Below, piece after piece: positions 1-7,232 of a stretch of 64,000 nt of DNA. How positions within the stretch are numbered: the stretch's first letter is position 1; every line of letters begins with the position of its first letter. The notes under the pieces are model-generated. The model saw nothing but the letters and a program-made list of their open reading frames with translations. It did no database searches and had not been told where the DNA came from. The DNA is taken from assembly GCA_049316985.1 (NCBI GenBank), contig JBMOJB010000002.1, forward strand, positions 15,553-79,552. The letters are read 5' to 3'. A program made the position numbers and the translations under genes. This stretch comes from CANHEE01 sp049316985. Its GTDB lineage: Bacteria > Bacteroidota > Bacteroidia > Chitinophagales > Saprospiraceae.

Positions 1-476
1 TCTTCTTCGGTGAGGCTGAACAGTGCATTTTGCAACTGGTTTTCTACAAATGGTATGTGTTTGCCGGCTTGCCTCATTTCAAGAGGTTCGCCACAGCAAA
101 ATATAGGTGTAATTCCTGTTTGCAGCGCCGATTTTACTTTTCTGGAAATAAATTCATCGCTCTCGTGAAAATATTGTCGACGTTCAGAATGCCCTAGAAT
201 GACGAACGAAGCACCGACAGCATGCAGCATTTCTGCAGAGATTTCTCCCGTAAAAGCTCCTTTTGCTTCCGGATGCATGTTTTGAGCTCCGAGGTGGATA
301 TTCTTTTTTCTTGCAATAACTTTCTGTACGCTTTGGAGATTAACAAAAGGAGTGCAGAGCACCAATGAAACGCGCGCAGGGAATTTGCCGCCGGCCACGG
401 CTTTGGCAAGTTGGACACCCTCGTCAATGGTTTTGTTCATTTTCCAGTTACCTGCTACAATTTTCTTTCTTGCCAC
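1..476 (-). CDS. tpiA: Triosephosphate isomerase, 3'-truncated by window edge
   Basis: TpiA interconverts dihydroxyacetone phosphate and glyceraldehyde 3-phosphate in cytosolic glycolysis. About 158 N-terminal codons are present; the C-terminus lies beyond the left edge. Visible in frame are the substrate-binding lysine motif GNWKMNKT near the N-terminus, the catalytic-histidine segment FVILGHSERRQYF, and LCTPFVNL. The Glu of the YEPVWAIGTG motif falls outside the window. No ATG exists in frame before the conserved start; a GTG at 474-476 gives an N-terminus of the usual type (V/M-A-R-K-K-I-V-A-G-N-W). The gene is divergent from the next gene, and a TATTTTTG -7-like box (527-534, minus) lies upstream. 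Identity is certain; the start codon is less so. Confidence 0.95.
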   Translation of the reverse strand, partial: MARKKIVAGNWKMNKTIDEGVQLAKAVAGGKFPARVSLVLCTPFVNLQSVQKVIARKKNIHLGAQNMHPEAKGAFTGEISAEMLHAVGASFVILGHSERRQYFHESDEFISRKVKSALQTGITPIFCCGEPLEMRQAGKHIPFVENQLQNALFSLTEE

Positions 477-526
477 TTTAGGAGTGAATTTTGAAATCCA
501 AGAGGATTCTAGTGATGTAATAGCCG

Positions 527-534
527 CAAAAATA
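527..534 (-). promoter_or_regulatory. Candidate -7 box for tpiA
   Basis: On the minus strand the sequence reads TATTTTTG, matching the Bacteroidota -7 consensus TAnnTTTG. It is about 50 nt ahead of the GTG start. No well-spaced -33 TTG was found, so the call is weak. Confidence 0.35.
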
Positions 535-637
535 GTTTTTTTCTTTTCAAAAATCTGTACATTACATTTATTTGTTGTTTTTTTGGGCGGTTAGTGACCA
601 TCGTGCTGTCCTGCCTTTACATACAATAAAATTCTCC

Positions 638-1957
638 ATGTCATCAATACTGATTTACGCTGTTGTATTCAGCCCACGCTCGCGGTATATTTTCCACGAA
701 ATGTTCGGAAGAATGTTGGGCTTACAACCTGTTTTTACCTGTTCTCCGGAAGAATACCAATGTCATAAGGGTGCGAAAATCAATTACTCAAGTACCGCAC
801 TTGATGAGGATGAGATACAGGTGTATCCACACGGAATCCTGGAAGAGCAGGGTGTTAAGCAACATTCAGAAATCGATCGCTTATTTGAAAGCACAACATC
901 TTTCTCGTTAACAGTTCGAGAGAAATTAGTCATTGGCTCGCATAGTTTAAGAATTGAACATGATATTTTTTCAGCTGCGTTTTACCTTTTGGCAAGATAT
1001 GAGGAGTATCTTCCATTTGATGCCGACCATCACAACAGATTCAGTTCAGGACTCAGTGTGGCTTTTAGACATGGTTTTCTTCGCAAACCGATAATTCAGG
1101 AATGGGCAGTCGCTTTAGGCGATGCGCTTCTATTTTTTTTCCCCGATCTTGTTTTGAGCGGCGCTAAATTTCAGCAGGTAATCACCATTGATATTGATCA
1201 GGCTTTCAAATACAGGAACAAGTCTTTTTTGCGAACCCTTGGAGGGCTCTTGTTAAATCCACGTACTTTTGCAGAGCGATTTAGGGTTTTGTTGCGTACA
1301 GAAAAAGATCCATTTGATAGTTTCGACGAGATGATTCAATTATTTGAAGACAGAAAGGAAAAGGTACTTTTTTTTGTTTTAATAGGCGATATCGGTGCCT
1401 ATGACAAAAACATTGATAGTAGAAATGTTGAATTTCAAAACATAATCAAACTTTTGGATAAAAAATTTACCGTTGGAATTCATCCTTCCTATGCAAGTAA
1501 TCAGTCAGAAAATGCGATTGCACTCAGTCAATTGAAAAAAGAGAAAGAGCGACTGGAAAATATACTGCAACACCCAATAGAAATTAGCCGGCAACATTAT
1601 CTGAAACTAGAGTTTCCTGTTACCTATCGACGATTGATTGAAGCAGGAATAAAAGCCGATTACTCGATGGGTTATGCCGATGAAATAGGTTATCGGGCAT
1701 CAACCGGAATGCCGTTTTTCTGGTTTGACCTGTTGCTGGAGACAAGCACTTCCCTTTTGGTACATCCTTTTCAATGTATGGATGTGACATTAAAAAATTA
1801 TTTGCAATTAAATGCAGAGGAGGCAAGTCGTCAAGTTGCTGAAATGAAAAAATGTGCCGGCGATTTGGGCGGAGAGTTCGCGCTGATATGGCACAATAGT
1901 TCTTTCGACCATGAGTGGGAAGGATGGAAACTGGAATCTTTTATTGGTGAAGCATAA
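638..1957 (+). CDS. Polysaccharide deacetylase-like protein
   Basis: A 439-residue protein of the polysaccharide-deacetylase (NodB-like, carbohydrate esterase 4) superfamily, in the long Bacteroidota form with an uncharacterised N-terminal half. The metal-binding first motif is ITIDIDQAFKY (about residue 182), the histidine motif is VGIHPSYAS (about 278), and a third segment ADYSMGYADEIGYRASTG follows (about 340), with a C-terminal IWHNSSF (about 416). Such enzymes typically remove N- or O-acetyl groups from cell-envelope polysaccharides; the substrate here is unknown. I chose the ATG at 638 because homologous-looking sequence begins at MSSILIYAV; an upstream in-frame start at 572 would add unconserved residues. 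No signal peptide is evident. It stands alone, divergent from tpiA. Confidence 0.75.
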   Translation: MSSILIYAVVFSPRSRYIFHEMFGRMLGLQPVFTCSPEEYQCHKGAKINYSSTALDEDEIQVYPHGILEEQGVKQHSEIDRLFESTTSFSLTVREKLVIGSHSLRIEHDIFSAAFYLLARYEEYLPFDADHHNRFSSGLSVAFRHGFLRKPIIQEWAVALGDALLFFFPDLVLSGAKFQQVITIDIDQAFKYRNKSFLRTLGGLLLNPRTFAERFRVLLRTEKDPFDSFDEMIQLFEDRKEKVLFFVLIGDIGAYDKNIDSRNVEFQNIIKLLDKKFTVGIHPSYASNQSENAIALSQLKKEKERLENILQHPIEISRQHYLKLEFPVTYRRLIEAGIKADYSMGYADEIGYRASTGMPFFWFDLLLETSTSLLVHPFQCMDVTLKNYLQLNAEEASRQVAEMKKCAGDLGGEFALIWHNSSFDHEWEGWKLESFIGEA

Positions 1958-2018
1958 TTGCTAATAGGATTTCGAAAAATCAATTACTCATATTGATCAA
2001 CATAGAAACTAAAAATTA

Positions 2019-2026
2019 TACCTTTG
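2019..2026 (+). promoter_or_regulatory. Candidate -7 box for nitroreductase-trmB
   Basis: TACCTTTG, an exact TAnnTTTG match 15 nt before the ATG at 2041. A TTG at 1993-1995 is slightly far (23 bp spacing) for a -33 element. The position makes the 2041 ATG the likely start and rules out the upstream in-frame start at 1993. Confidence 0.5.
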
Positions 2027-2040
2027 CAAAAAAATTGAAA

Positions 2041-2598
2041 ATGAATACTATTGATTTAATTCGCCGTCGCCGCGCGGTATTTCCGGCAGTATATATTGAT
2101 AAAGCAATACCAAATGAAGTAATTGAAAAAGTATTGGAAACGGCCAATTGGGCACCCACTCACAAAAGGACCGAACCCTGGAGGTTTCATGTATTTGCAG
2201 GTGAAAGTCGTTCTAAATTGAGCCAATATCTTGGGGATTTTTACAAATCCAACACGGCGGAAGCAGAGTATTCCGAAATTAAACACAAAAATGCGGGCGC
2301 AAACCCTTTGAAAGCAGGTTGTGTACTTGCTATTGTGTTGAAAAAGCATGCTGATATACCTGAATGGGAGGAAATAGCTTCCGTAGCAATGGCAGTGCAA
2401 AATATGTGGCTGGCCTGTACTGAATTGGGAATAGGATCGTTCTGGGCGACACCCAAAGCTGCTTTACAAGCCGCTGAGTTCTTGGGTCTGGAAGATGACG
2501 AACGTTGTCTTGGATTTTTCTATATGGGGTATTCTGAGCAAGAATTGCCTTTGGGAACAAGGAAAACAACAATGGCGGAAAAAACCATCTGGCATTAA
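2041..2598 (+). CDS. Nitroreductase family protein (YdjA-like)
   Basis: A 185-residue FMN-dependent nitroreductase-fold protein. The N-terminal RRRRAVFPAVY corresponds to the phosphate-binding RRS-type motif, followed by APTHKRTEPWRFHVF, the motif seen in the minimal YdjA-like subgroup (A-P-x-H-K...P-W). The C-terminal half has the GIGSFWAT segment. These enzymes use NAD(P)H to reduce nitro compounds or quinones, but the physiological substrate of this one is unknown. The ATG at 2041 follows a TACCTTTG box. It ends 2 bp before trmB and is almost surely co-transcribed with it. Confidence 0.8.
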   Translation: MNTIDLIRRRRAVFPAVYIDKAIPNEVIEKVLETANWAPTHKRTEPWRFHVFAGESRSKLSQYLGDFYKSNTAEAEYSEIKHKNAGANPLKAGCVLAIVLKKHADIPEWEEIASVAMAVQNMWLACTELGIGSFWATPKAALQAAEFLGLEDDERCLGFFYMGYSEQELPLGTRKTTMAEKTIWH

Positions 2599-2600
2599 CG

Positions 2601-3296
2601 ATGAGTACAAGAAACAAGCTACAAAAATTTGCTGAATTATTGGAGTTTCCACATGTATTGGAAAACTTTAGCTATGAAAATCCGGAATTGGTCGGGCGCG
2701 ATGGCGAAAAAGTGGATCTAAAATCAAAATGGAAGGAAGAATTTTTCCATAATCAACAATCCTTGGTTTTGGAGTTAGCTTGTGGAAGAGGAGAATATAC
2801 AGTCGCAATGGCAAAGCGATATCCAGACATTAACTTTGTAGGAGTAGACATCAAAGGCGCGCGAATTTGGCAGGGTGCCAGACAAGTTTTAGATAATGAA
2901 CTGAGGAATGCTGCATTTTTACGAACCAAAATCGAGTTGTTGGATTGTTTTTTTGGAAAAGATGAGGTCGATGAAATATGGATTACTTTTCCCGATCCTT
3001 TTTTAAAAGAGAGTAAGAGTCTACGTAGATTAACCTCTCCGTTCTTTCTAAATATTTACAGAAATATACTGAAAAAAGAGGGAATAGTCCACTTGAAAAC
3101 GGACTCTCCTGTGCTATATGATTTTACTTTGGAAGTAATTCAAGGGGATGAAAAATGCAAATTGATTTATTCGTCTGATGATCTTTATGCAGCGCCACTG
3201 GCCTTTCCTGAACTAGAAATTCAGACCTATTATGAAGCAAAAAATATTTCCGGCTCGGGAGTTTCAAAATATTTGAAATTTAGCATCAACAATTGA
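2601..3296 (+). CDS. trmB: tRNA (guanine-N7-)-methyltransferase
   Basis: A 231-residue SAM-dependent methyltransferase that makes 7-methylguanosine at position 46 of tRNA. The SAM-binding motif I is LELACGRGEYTVAMA (about residue 57), followed by FVGVDIKGARIW, then the TrmB-specific ITFPDPFLKES (about 128), and a downstream HLKTDSPVLYDF segment matching the TD-containing motif. Length is normal for the family. The start ATG lies 2 bp after the nitroreductase stop, so the two form an operon. Nothing is abnormal. Confidence 0.93.
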   Translation: MSTRNKLQKFAELLEFPHVLENFSYENPELVGRDGEKVDLKSKWKEEFFHNQQSLVLELACGRGEYTVAMAKRYPDINFVGVDIKGARIWQGARQVLDNELRNAAFLRTKIELLDCFFGKDEVDEIWITFPDPFLKESKSLRRLTSPFFLNIYRNILKKEGIVHLKTDSPVLYDFTLEVIQGDEKCKLIYSSDDLYAAPLAFPELEIQTYYEAKNISGSGVSKYLKFSINN

Positions 3297-3490
3297 ATTA
3301 ATAATTGAAGCTCCATGTCCTTTTGTGTGGGTAAATGAGTTTTTTAAGTTTTCAAATCATCAAATTTAGAAGCAGCTATTAAAGAAAACCTAAGTACCTA
3401 CACCGAATAGCATAGCGCTAAACTTGTACACTAAAATAATGGGTTTTTGATCGTGTTTCTATCCAATTTAACGTATTCAAAAACATTGAT

Positions 3491-3511
3491 CATTAATCAT
3501 TAATCACTAAT
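3491..3511. repeat. 7-bp tandem repeat (CATTAAT x2 + CACTAAT)
   Basis: Two exact copies of CATTAAT followed by one with a single change. The array ends just before the TTG start of the VWA gene. A second array with a 7-bp period lies after that gene (4528-4555). Confidence 0.7.
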
Positions 3512-3519
3512 AACCTCCT

Positions 3520-4488
3520 TTGTTTCGATTCGAACATCCATTTTTGCTTTGGACGATTGCCTTTGTTTTTTTGATGTTTGTGTTTTTTCTATGGCAAACC
3601 AAACAAAAAGAAAAGCTACGGGGTACTATAATCCATCCCGAAGCTTTGCCTCGGTTGATTGTAGGGAGCGCAAAAGAGGAGAAGAGGAAAGTGTATTTTG
3701 TTTTGATGGCTTTGTTTTTTCTGTGTCTGGCGCTGGCTAATCCGCAATGGGGGAAAAAGCAAAATATGGTTCGGAGTAAGGAGGAAGATTTGCTGATTGT
3801 AATGGATGTATCCCAAAGTATGCTGGCGCAGGATGTTTTACCGAGCCGTCTGACAGTGGCAAAAGCGTTGGTTTTGAAGATTTTCGATGATTGCGAAGCA
3901 GAAAGGATTGGTATTGTGACCTTTGCCCTGAACGCAAATCTGTTAATGCCTTTTACTACGGATTTCTCTGCAACTAAAATGTACATTGAATCACTCGATA
4001 CTGGTTTTGGCTCGGAGCAAGGTACATCGATTGAAGCAGCAATTGAAGCAGCAATTGAACAGCGAGATCCGGATCAGACAAGACCATTATCGATTGTTTT
4101 GCTTACGGATGGCGAAAGCCACGAAGATACCGGGATTTCTGCAGCAAAAAGTTTGGGAAATAAATCCATCGAATTGATTGTAGTTGGAGTCGGAACTGCC
4201 GAAGGAGCTTATATTCCTGATGAAAGTGGGTTTAAAAGAGATATGTTTGGAAATTTTGTTAAATCCAGGCTAAATGAACCACTTCTTCAACAAATAGCAA
4301 AATCCGGGCATGGGCATTATTTTAATTTGAGCAAAGATCTGAATTCAGCGCATCAGGCAATCCTTAAGCAATTTGCGACGGAAGGAAAAACTTCAAGTGG
4401 GCGTCGTGTTTATGAGGAGTATGAAAGCAGATTTCAATGGTTTTTGGCCGTTGGGCTTTTGCTTTTGTTGTATTGTCTCATTGTGTAG
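3520..4488 (+). CDS. VWA-domain membrane protein, BatA/BatB-like
   Basis: A 322-residue protein of the Bat (Bacteroides aerotolerance) type: N-terminal membrane segments (about 6-24 and 59-75), a von Willebrand A domain, and a C-terminal membrane segment (about 306-322). The MIDAS metal site is complete: DVSQSM (about residue 95), the threonine in EQGTSIEAA, and LLTDGESH (about 195). Such proteins sit in the inner membrane with the VWA domain in the periplasm and often work with MoxR ATPases; no MoxR, DUF58 or other bat gene is adjacent, which is unusual. The start is a TTG: an in-frame stop lies at 3511-3513, yet the conserved N-terminus (F-R-F-E-H-P) begins right after the TTG. An internal run of repeated IEAAIEA residues is encoded by a short duplication near 4035. 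Confidence 0.8.
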   Translation: MFRFEHPFLLWTIAFVFLMFVFFLWQTKQKEKLRGTIIHPEALPRLIVGSAKEEKRKVYFVLMALFFLCLALANPQWGKKQNMVRSKEEDLLIVMDVSQSMLAQDVLPSRLTVAKALVLKIFDDCEAERIGIVTFALNANLLMPFTTDFSATKMYIESLDTGFGSEQGTSIEAAIEAAIEQRDPDQTRPLSIVLLTDGESHEDTGISAAKSLGNKSIELIVVGVGTAEGAYIPDESGFKRDMFGNFVKSRLNEPLLQQIAKSGHGHYFNLSKDLNSAHQAILKQFATEGKTSSGRRVYEEYESRFQWFLAVGLLLLLYCLIV

Positions 4489-4527
4489 TTGGTTATATTT
4501 CAGGGTCGATTACCTGGGTTAAGCACA

Positions 4528-4555
4528 TTTTCAATTTTCAATTTTCAATTTTCAA
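4528..4555. repeat. 7-bp tandem repeat, TTTTCAA x4
   Basis: Four exact head-to-tail copies of TTTTCAA in the spacer between the VWA gene and rnpB, ending 8 bp before the rnpB -7 box, where the -33 region would be expected. Confidence 0.8.
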
Positions 4556-4563
4556 TTATTTCG

Positions 4564-4571
4564 TATCTTTG
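4564..4571 (+). promoter_or_regulatory. rnpB promoter -7 box
   Basis: TATCTTTG, an exact TAnnTTTG match whose last base is 4 bp before the first P1 base of RNase P RNA (4576). That is the distance expected from a -7 box to the transcription start. The -33 region is occupied by the TTTTCAA repeats and has no clear TTG. Confidence 0.7.
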
Positions 4572-4574
4572 CGC

Positions 4575-4964
4575 GCTGCAAGCCGCTCTATCGCGACTTT
4601 TTAAGGTGAGGAAAGTCCGGACAACGTAGAGCACCACGCTACCTAACGGGTAGGATTCTGGGCAACCAGAATACGGAAAGTGTTACAGAAAATAACTACC
4701 ATTTGTCGCAAGGCAAAAGGAAAAGGTGAAAATGTGCGGTAAGAGCGCACGCAGTGACTTAGTAATAGATCATTGGAATAAACCCCGTGGGTTGAAATGC
4801 CATGTACACCGGCTGTTTTGCTTCGGCAAAACTAAATGTTGCTCGCATATACCGGGGGGTAGGCAGCTAGAGGCTTTGAGTGATTAAAGTCCCAGATAAA
4901 TGATAGAGGCATCGAGTTTTTTGGACTCGATGTACAGAATCCGGCTTATAGGCTTGCAGTTTTT
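4575..4964 (+). ncRNA. rnpB: RNase P RNA, bacterial class A
   Basis: Catalytic RNA that cleaves the 5' leader of pre-tRNAs. The ends pair perfectly as helix P1: CTGCAAGCC at 4576-4584 with GGCTTGCAG at 4951-4959. The universally conserved P4 core is present as GAGGAAAGTCCGGACA at about 4608 and ACAGAATCCGGCTTAT at about 4934, together with the internal AGAGCGCACGCAGTGAC segment (about 4743). Its length of about 385 nt is normal. A T5 run right after P1 (4960-4964) may serve with P1 as terminator. It lies between the VWA gene and serS, with its own promoter. Confidence 0.96.
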
Positions 4965-5017
4965 ATCATATACCAAAAATTGGGTTAAATACCCGTAATT
5001 TTAATTCAAACTAGAAT

Positions 5018-6295
5018 ATGCTACAAGTTAATGTCATCCGTGAAAACAAAGAGAAAGTTATTGAGGGGCTGAAAAAGAAACATTTCGGTCATCCTGAGTT
5101 GGTCGTAGAGCAGATTATTGCCATTGACGATGTCAGAAAAAATGCGCAAGGTCAATTGGATATGCTCTTGTCAGAATCTAATAAAGCCTCGAAAGCTATT
5201 GGTGATTTGATGAAAAGTGGAAAAGCAGCTGAAGCGGAATCATTAAAAGCACAGGTATCTGCTTCGAAAGAGGAGGAGAAAGCACTTAAGGCAAAATTCG
5301 AACAGGCTGGAGTAGATTTAGAGAATATTTTATTGACGGTTCCCAATTTGCCACATGAAAGTGTGCCATTTGGCAAAACTCCGGAAGAAAACGAGGTGTA
5401 TCGCGACTGGGAAAGTGATTTGCCTAAATTGCATGAAGGTGCTATCCCACATTGGGAATTGGCTAAAAAATATGATATTTTTGACCTGGAACTTGGCGTT
5501 AAAATAACCGGTGCGGGTTTTCCTGTTTATAAAGGAAAAGGAGCAAAATTACAGCGTGCGCTGATCTCATTTTTTCTTGATGAAGCTGAAAAGGCCGGCT
5601 ACTTAGAAATTCAGCCTCCTTTGGTCGTGAACGAAGCAAGCGGAAGGGCTACAGGTCAATTGCCGGACAAAGAAGGGCAGATGTACCATATTGGCATTGA
5701 TGATTTGTATCTTATTCCAACAGCAGAAGTTCCAATTACTAATTTGTATCGCGACGTGATATTGGATGAAAAGGATTTTCCTGTTAAAATGTGTGGATAT
5801 ACGCCTTGTTTTCGTCGAGAAGCGGGTTCATACGGAGCTCATGTTCGTGGATTGAACCGACTTCATCAGTTCGATAAAGTAGAAATAGTTCGCCTAGAAC
5901 ATCCGGATAAATCGTATGCTGCGTTGATGGAAATGCTTGATCATGTTGCCTTATTATTGGATAAACTTGAATTGCCTTATCGCATTTTGCGCTTGTGTGG
6001 AGGTGATATGTCTTTCGCTTCGGCATTGACATTTGATTTCGAAGTGTTTTCTGCAGCACAGGAGCGCTGGCTGGAGGTCAGTTCTGTTTCTAATTTTGAA
6101 ACATTCCAGGCGAATAGAATGAAATTGCGTTTTCGGGATGAAAATAAAAAAACAACTTTGTCGCACACCCTCAACGGTTCTGCACTCGCACTCGCAAGAA
6201 TTGTCGCAGCGTTGTTAGAAAATAACCAGACTCCCGAGGGAATCATGATTCCGGCCGCTTTACAGCCTTATACAAAATTCAACAGGATTGGATAA
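5018..6295 (+). CDS. serS: Serine--tRNA ligase
   Basis: A 425-residue class II aminoacyl-tRNA synthetase charging tRNA-Ser. Residues 1-105 form the long antiparallel coiled coil that binds the tRNA variable arm, with a start typical of the family (M-L-Q-V-N-V-I-R-E-N-K). The class II core has IPTAEVPITNLYRD (about 236), motif 2 FRREAGSYGAHVRG (about 265), and motif 3 around TLNGSALALARIVAALLE (about 384). Full length and intact. It lies 58 bp after the RNase P RNA and 34 bp before the ROK kinase. Confidence 0.97.
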   Translation: MLQVNVIRENKEKVIEGLKKKHFGHPELVVEQIIAIDDVRKNAQGQLDMLLSESNKASKAIGDLMKSGKAAEAESLKAQVSASKEEEKALKAKFEQAGVDLENILLTVPNLPHESVPFGKTPEENEVYRDWESDLPKLHEGAIPHWELAKKYDIFDLELGVKITGAGFPVYKGKGAKLQRALISFFLDEAEKAGYLEIQPPLVVNEASGRATGQLPDKEGQMYHIGIDDLYLIPTAEVPITNLYRDVILDEKDFPVKMCGYTPCFRREAGSYGAHVRGLNRLHQFDKVEIVRLEHPDKSYAALMEMLDHVALLLDKLELPYRILRLCGGDMSFASALTFDFEVFSAAQERWLEVSSVSNFETFQANRMKLRFRDENKKTTLSHTLNGSALALARIVAALLENNQTPEGIMIPAALQPYTKFNRIG

Positions 6296-6329
6296 AAAAT
6301 CAAATCAACAAAACGCAAAAAATTGAGAT

Positions 6330-7226
6330 ATGCTTTGGGGTATTGATCTTGGAGGAACAAAAATAGAGTGCGCTATTATTGAAAGCGCTCAAAATATCGA
6401 ACCGATTTGTCGTGAAAGAATCGCTACAGAAGGGCATTTAGGTTATGAGCATATTATCGGGCAGGTCGTGAAGTTGGTGGACAAAGTAAAGGCGGTCAGT
6501 GGAATCTCACCTGCAACCATCGGAATTGGTACTCCGGGTGCACTTGAGCCCAGTACGCAGTTGATGAAAAATTGTAACACAACCTCCTTAATTGGAAAGC
6601 CTTTTAAGGCAGATTTGGAAAAAGCACTTGGTATTCCCATTAGAATTGCGAACGATGCCAATTGTTTTGCCTTGGCAGAAGCCAGAATGGGCGCTGCCAA
6701 TACTTACTTGCCCAATGCAGAAGTGATATTTGGTATTATAATGGGAACTGGTGTCGGCGGTGGCATTGTCGTGAATCACAAGGTAATCAATGGAAGACAT
6801 GGCCTTGGAGGAGAATGGGGCCATAATTTTTTGGATGAATCTGGTGGAATGTGTTACTGCGGAAGAGTAGGTTGTGTAGAAACCATGATCTCCGGTCCGG
6901 CCCTTGAAAGATTTTATCTCAAGCAATGCGGCAAAGCGTTAAAATTGAAAGAAATCGTAAGTAATTACGAAACAGGTAATGATAGTGCTGCTGAACTGAC
7001 CATGAAACAACTGGTTACCTATTTTGGTAAAGCAGTAGGGCCAATTATAAATATTATTGATCCGGAAGCTATAGTTATTGGTGGAGGTGTAGGGAATATC
7101 GACATTTTGTACACCGAAGGTGTCGAAGAAGTGAAAAAATATGTATTCAATTCGAGGCTTGATACGATGTTTTTGAAACCTACTTTGGGAGATTCTGCTG
7201 GTGTTTTTGGAGCGGCTATTCTTTGA
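6330..7226 (+). CDS. ROK family sugar kinase
   Basis: A 298-residue ROK-family protein, probably an ATP-dependent glucokinase or N-acetylhexosamine kinase. The N-terminal phosphate loop is GIDLGGTKIECA (residues 4-15); the second nucleotide motif is GTGVGGGIVV (about 139). The zinc-binding ROK motif is complete: GEWGHNF followed by CYCGRVGCVE (about 175-184), with the C-terminal IGGGVGN. It has no N-terminal helix-turn-helix, so it is an enzyme rather than a NagC-type repressor. Which hexose it phosphorylates cannot be told from the sequence. It follows serS by 34 bp and may share its transcript, converging with the histidine kinase. Confidence 0.85.
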   Translation: MLWGIDLGGTKIECAIIESAQNIEPICRERIATEGHLGYEHIIGQVVKLVDKVKAVSGISPATIGIGTPGALEPSTQLMKNCNTTSLIGKPFKADLEKALGIPIRIANDANCFALAEARMGAANTYLPNAEVIFGIIMGTGVGGGIVVNHKVINGRHGLGGEWGHNFLDESGGMCYCGRVGCVETMISGPALERFYLKQCGKALKLKEIVSNYETGNDSAAELTMKQLVTYFGKAVGPIINIIDPEAIVIGGGVGNIDILYTEGVEEVKKYVFNSRLDTMFLKPTLGDSAGVFGAAIL

Positions 7227-7232
7227 TATTTT

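Noticed and set aside
3507..3986. 159-residue antisense ORF in the VWA gene
   Set aside because: Shadow frame of a gene with a clear VWA domain; no domain of its own and low-complexity composition.
3491..4555. 7-bp repeat arrays as CRISPR
   Set aside because: Head-to-tail units without spacers; no cas genes.
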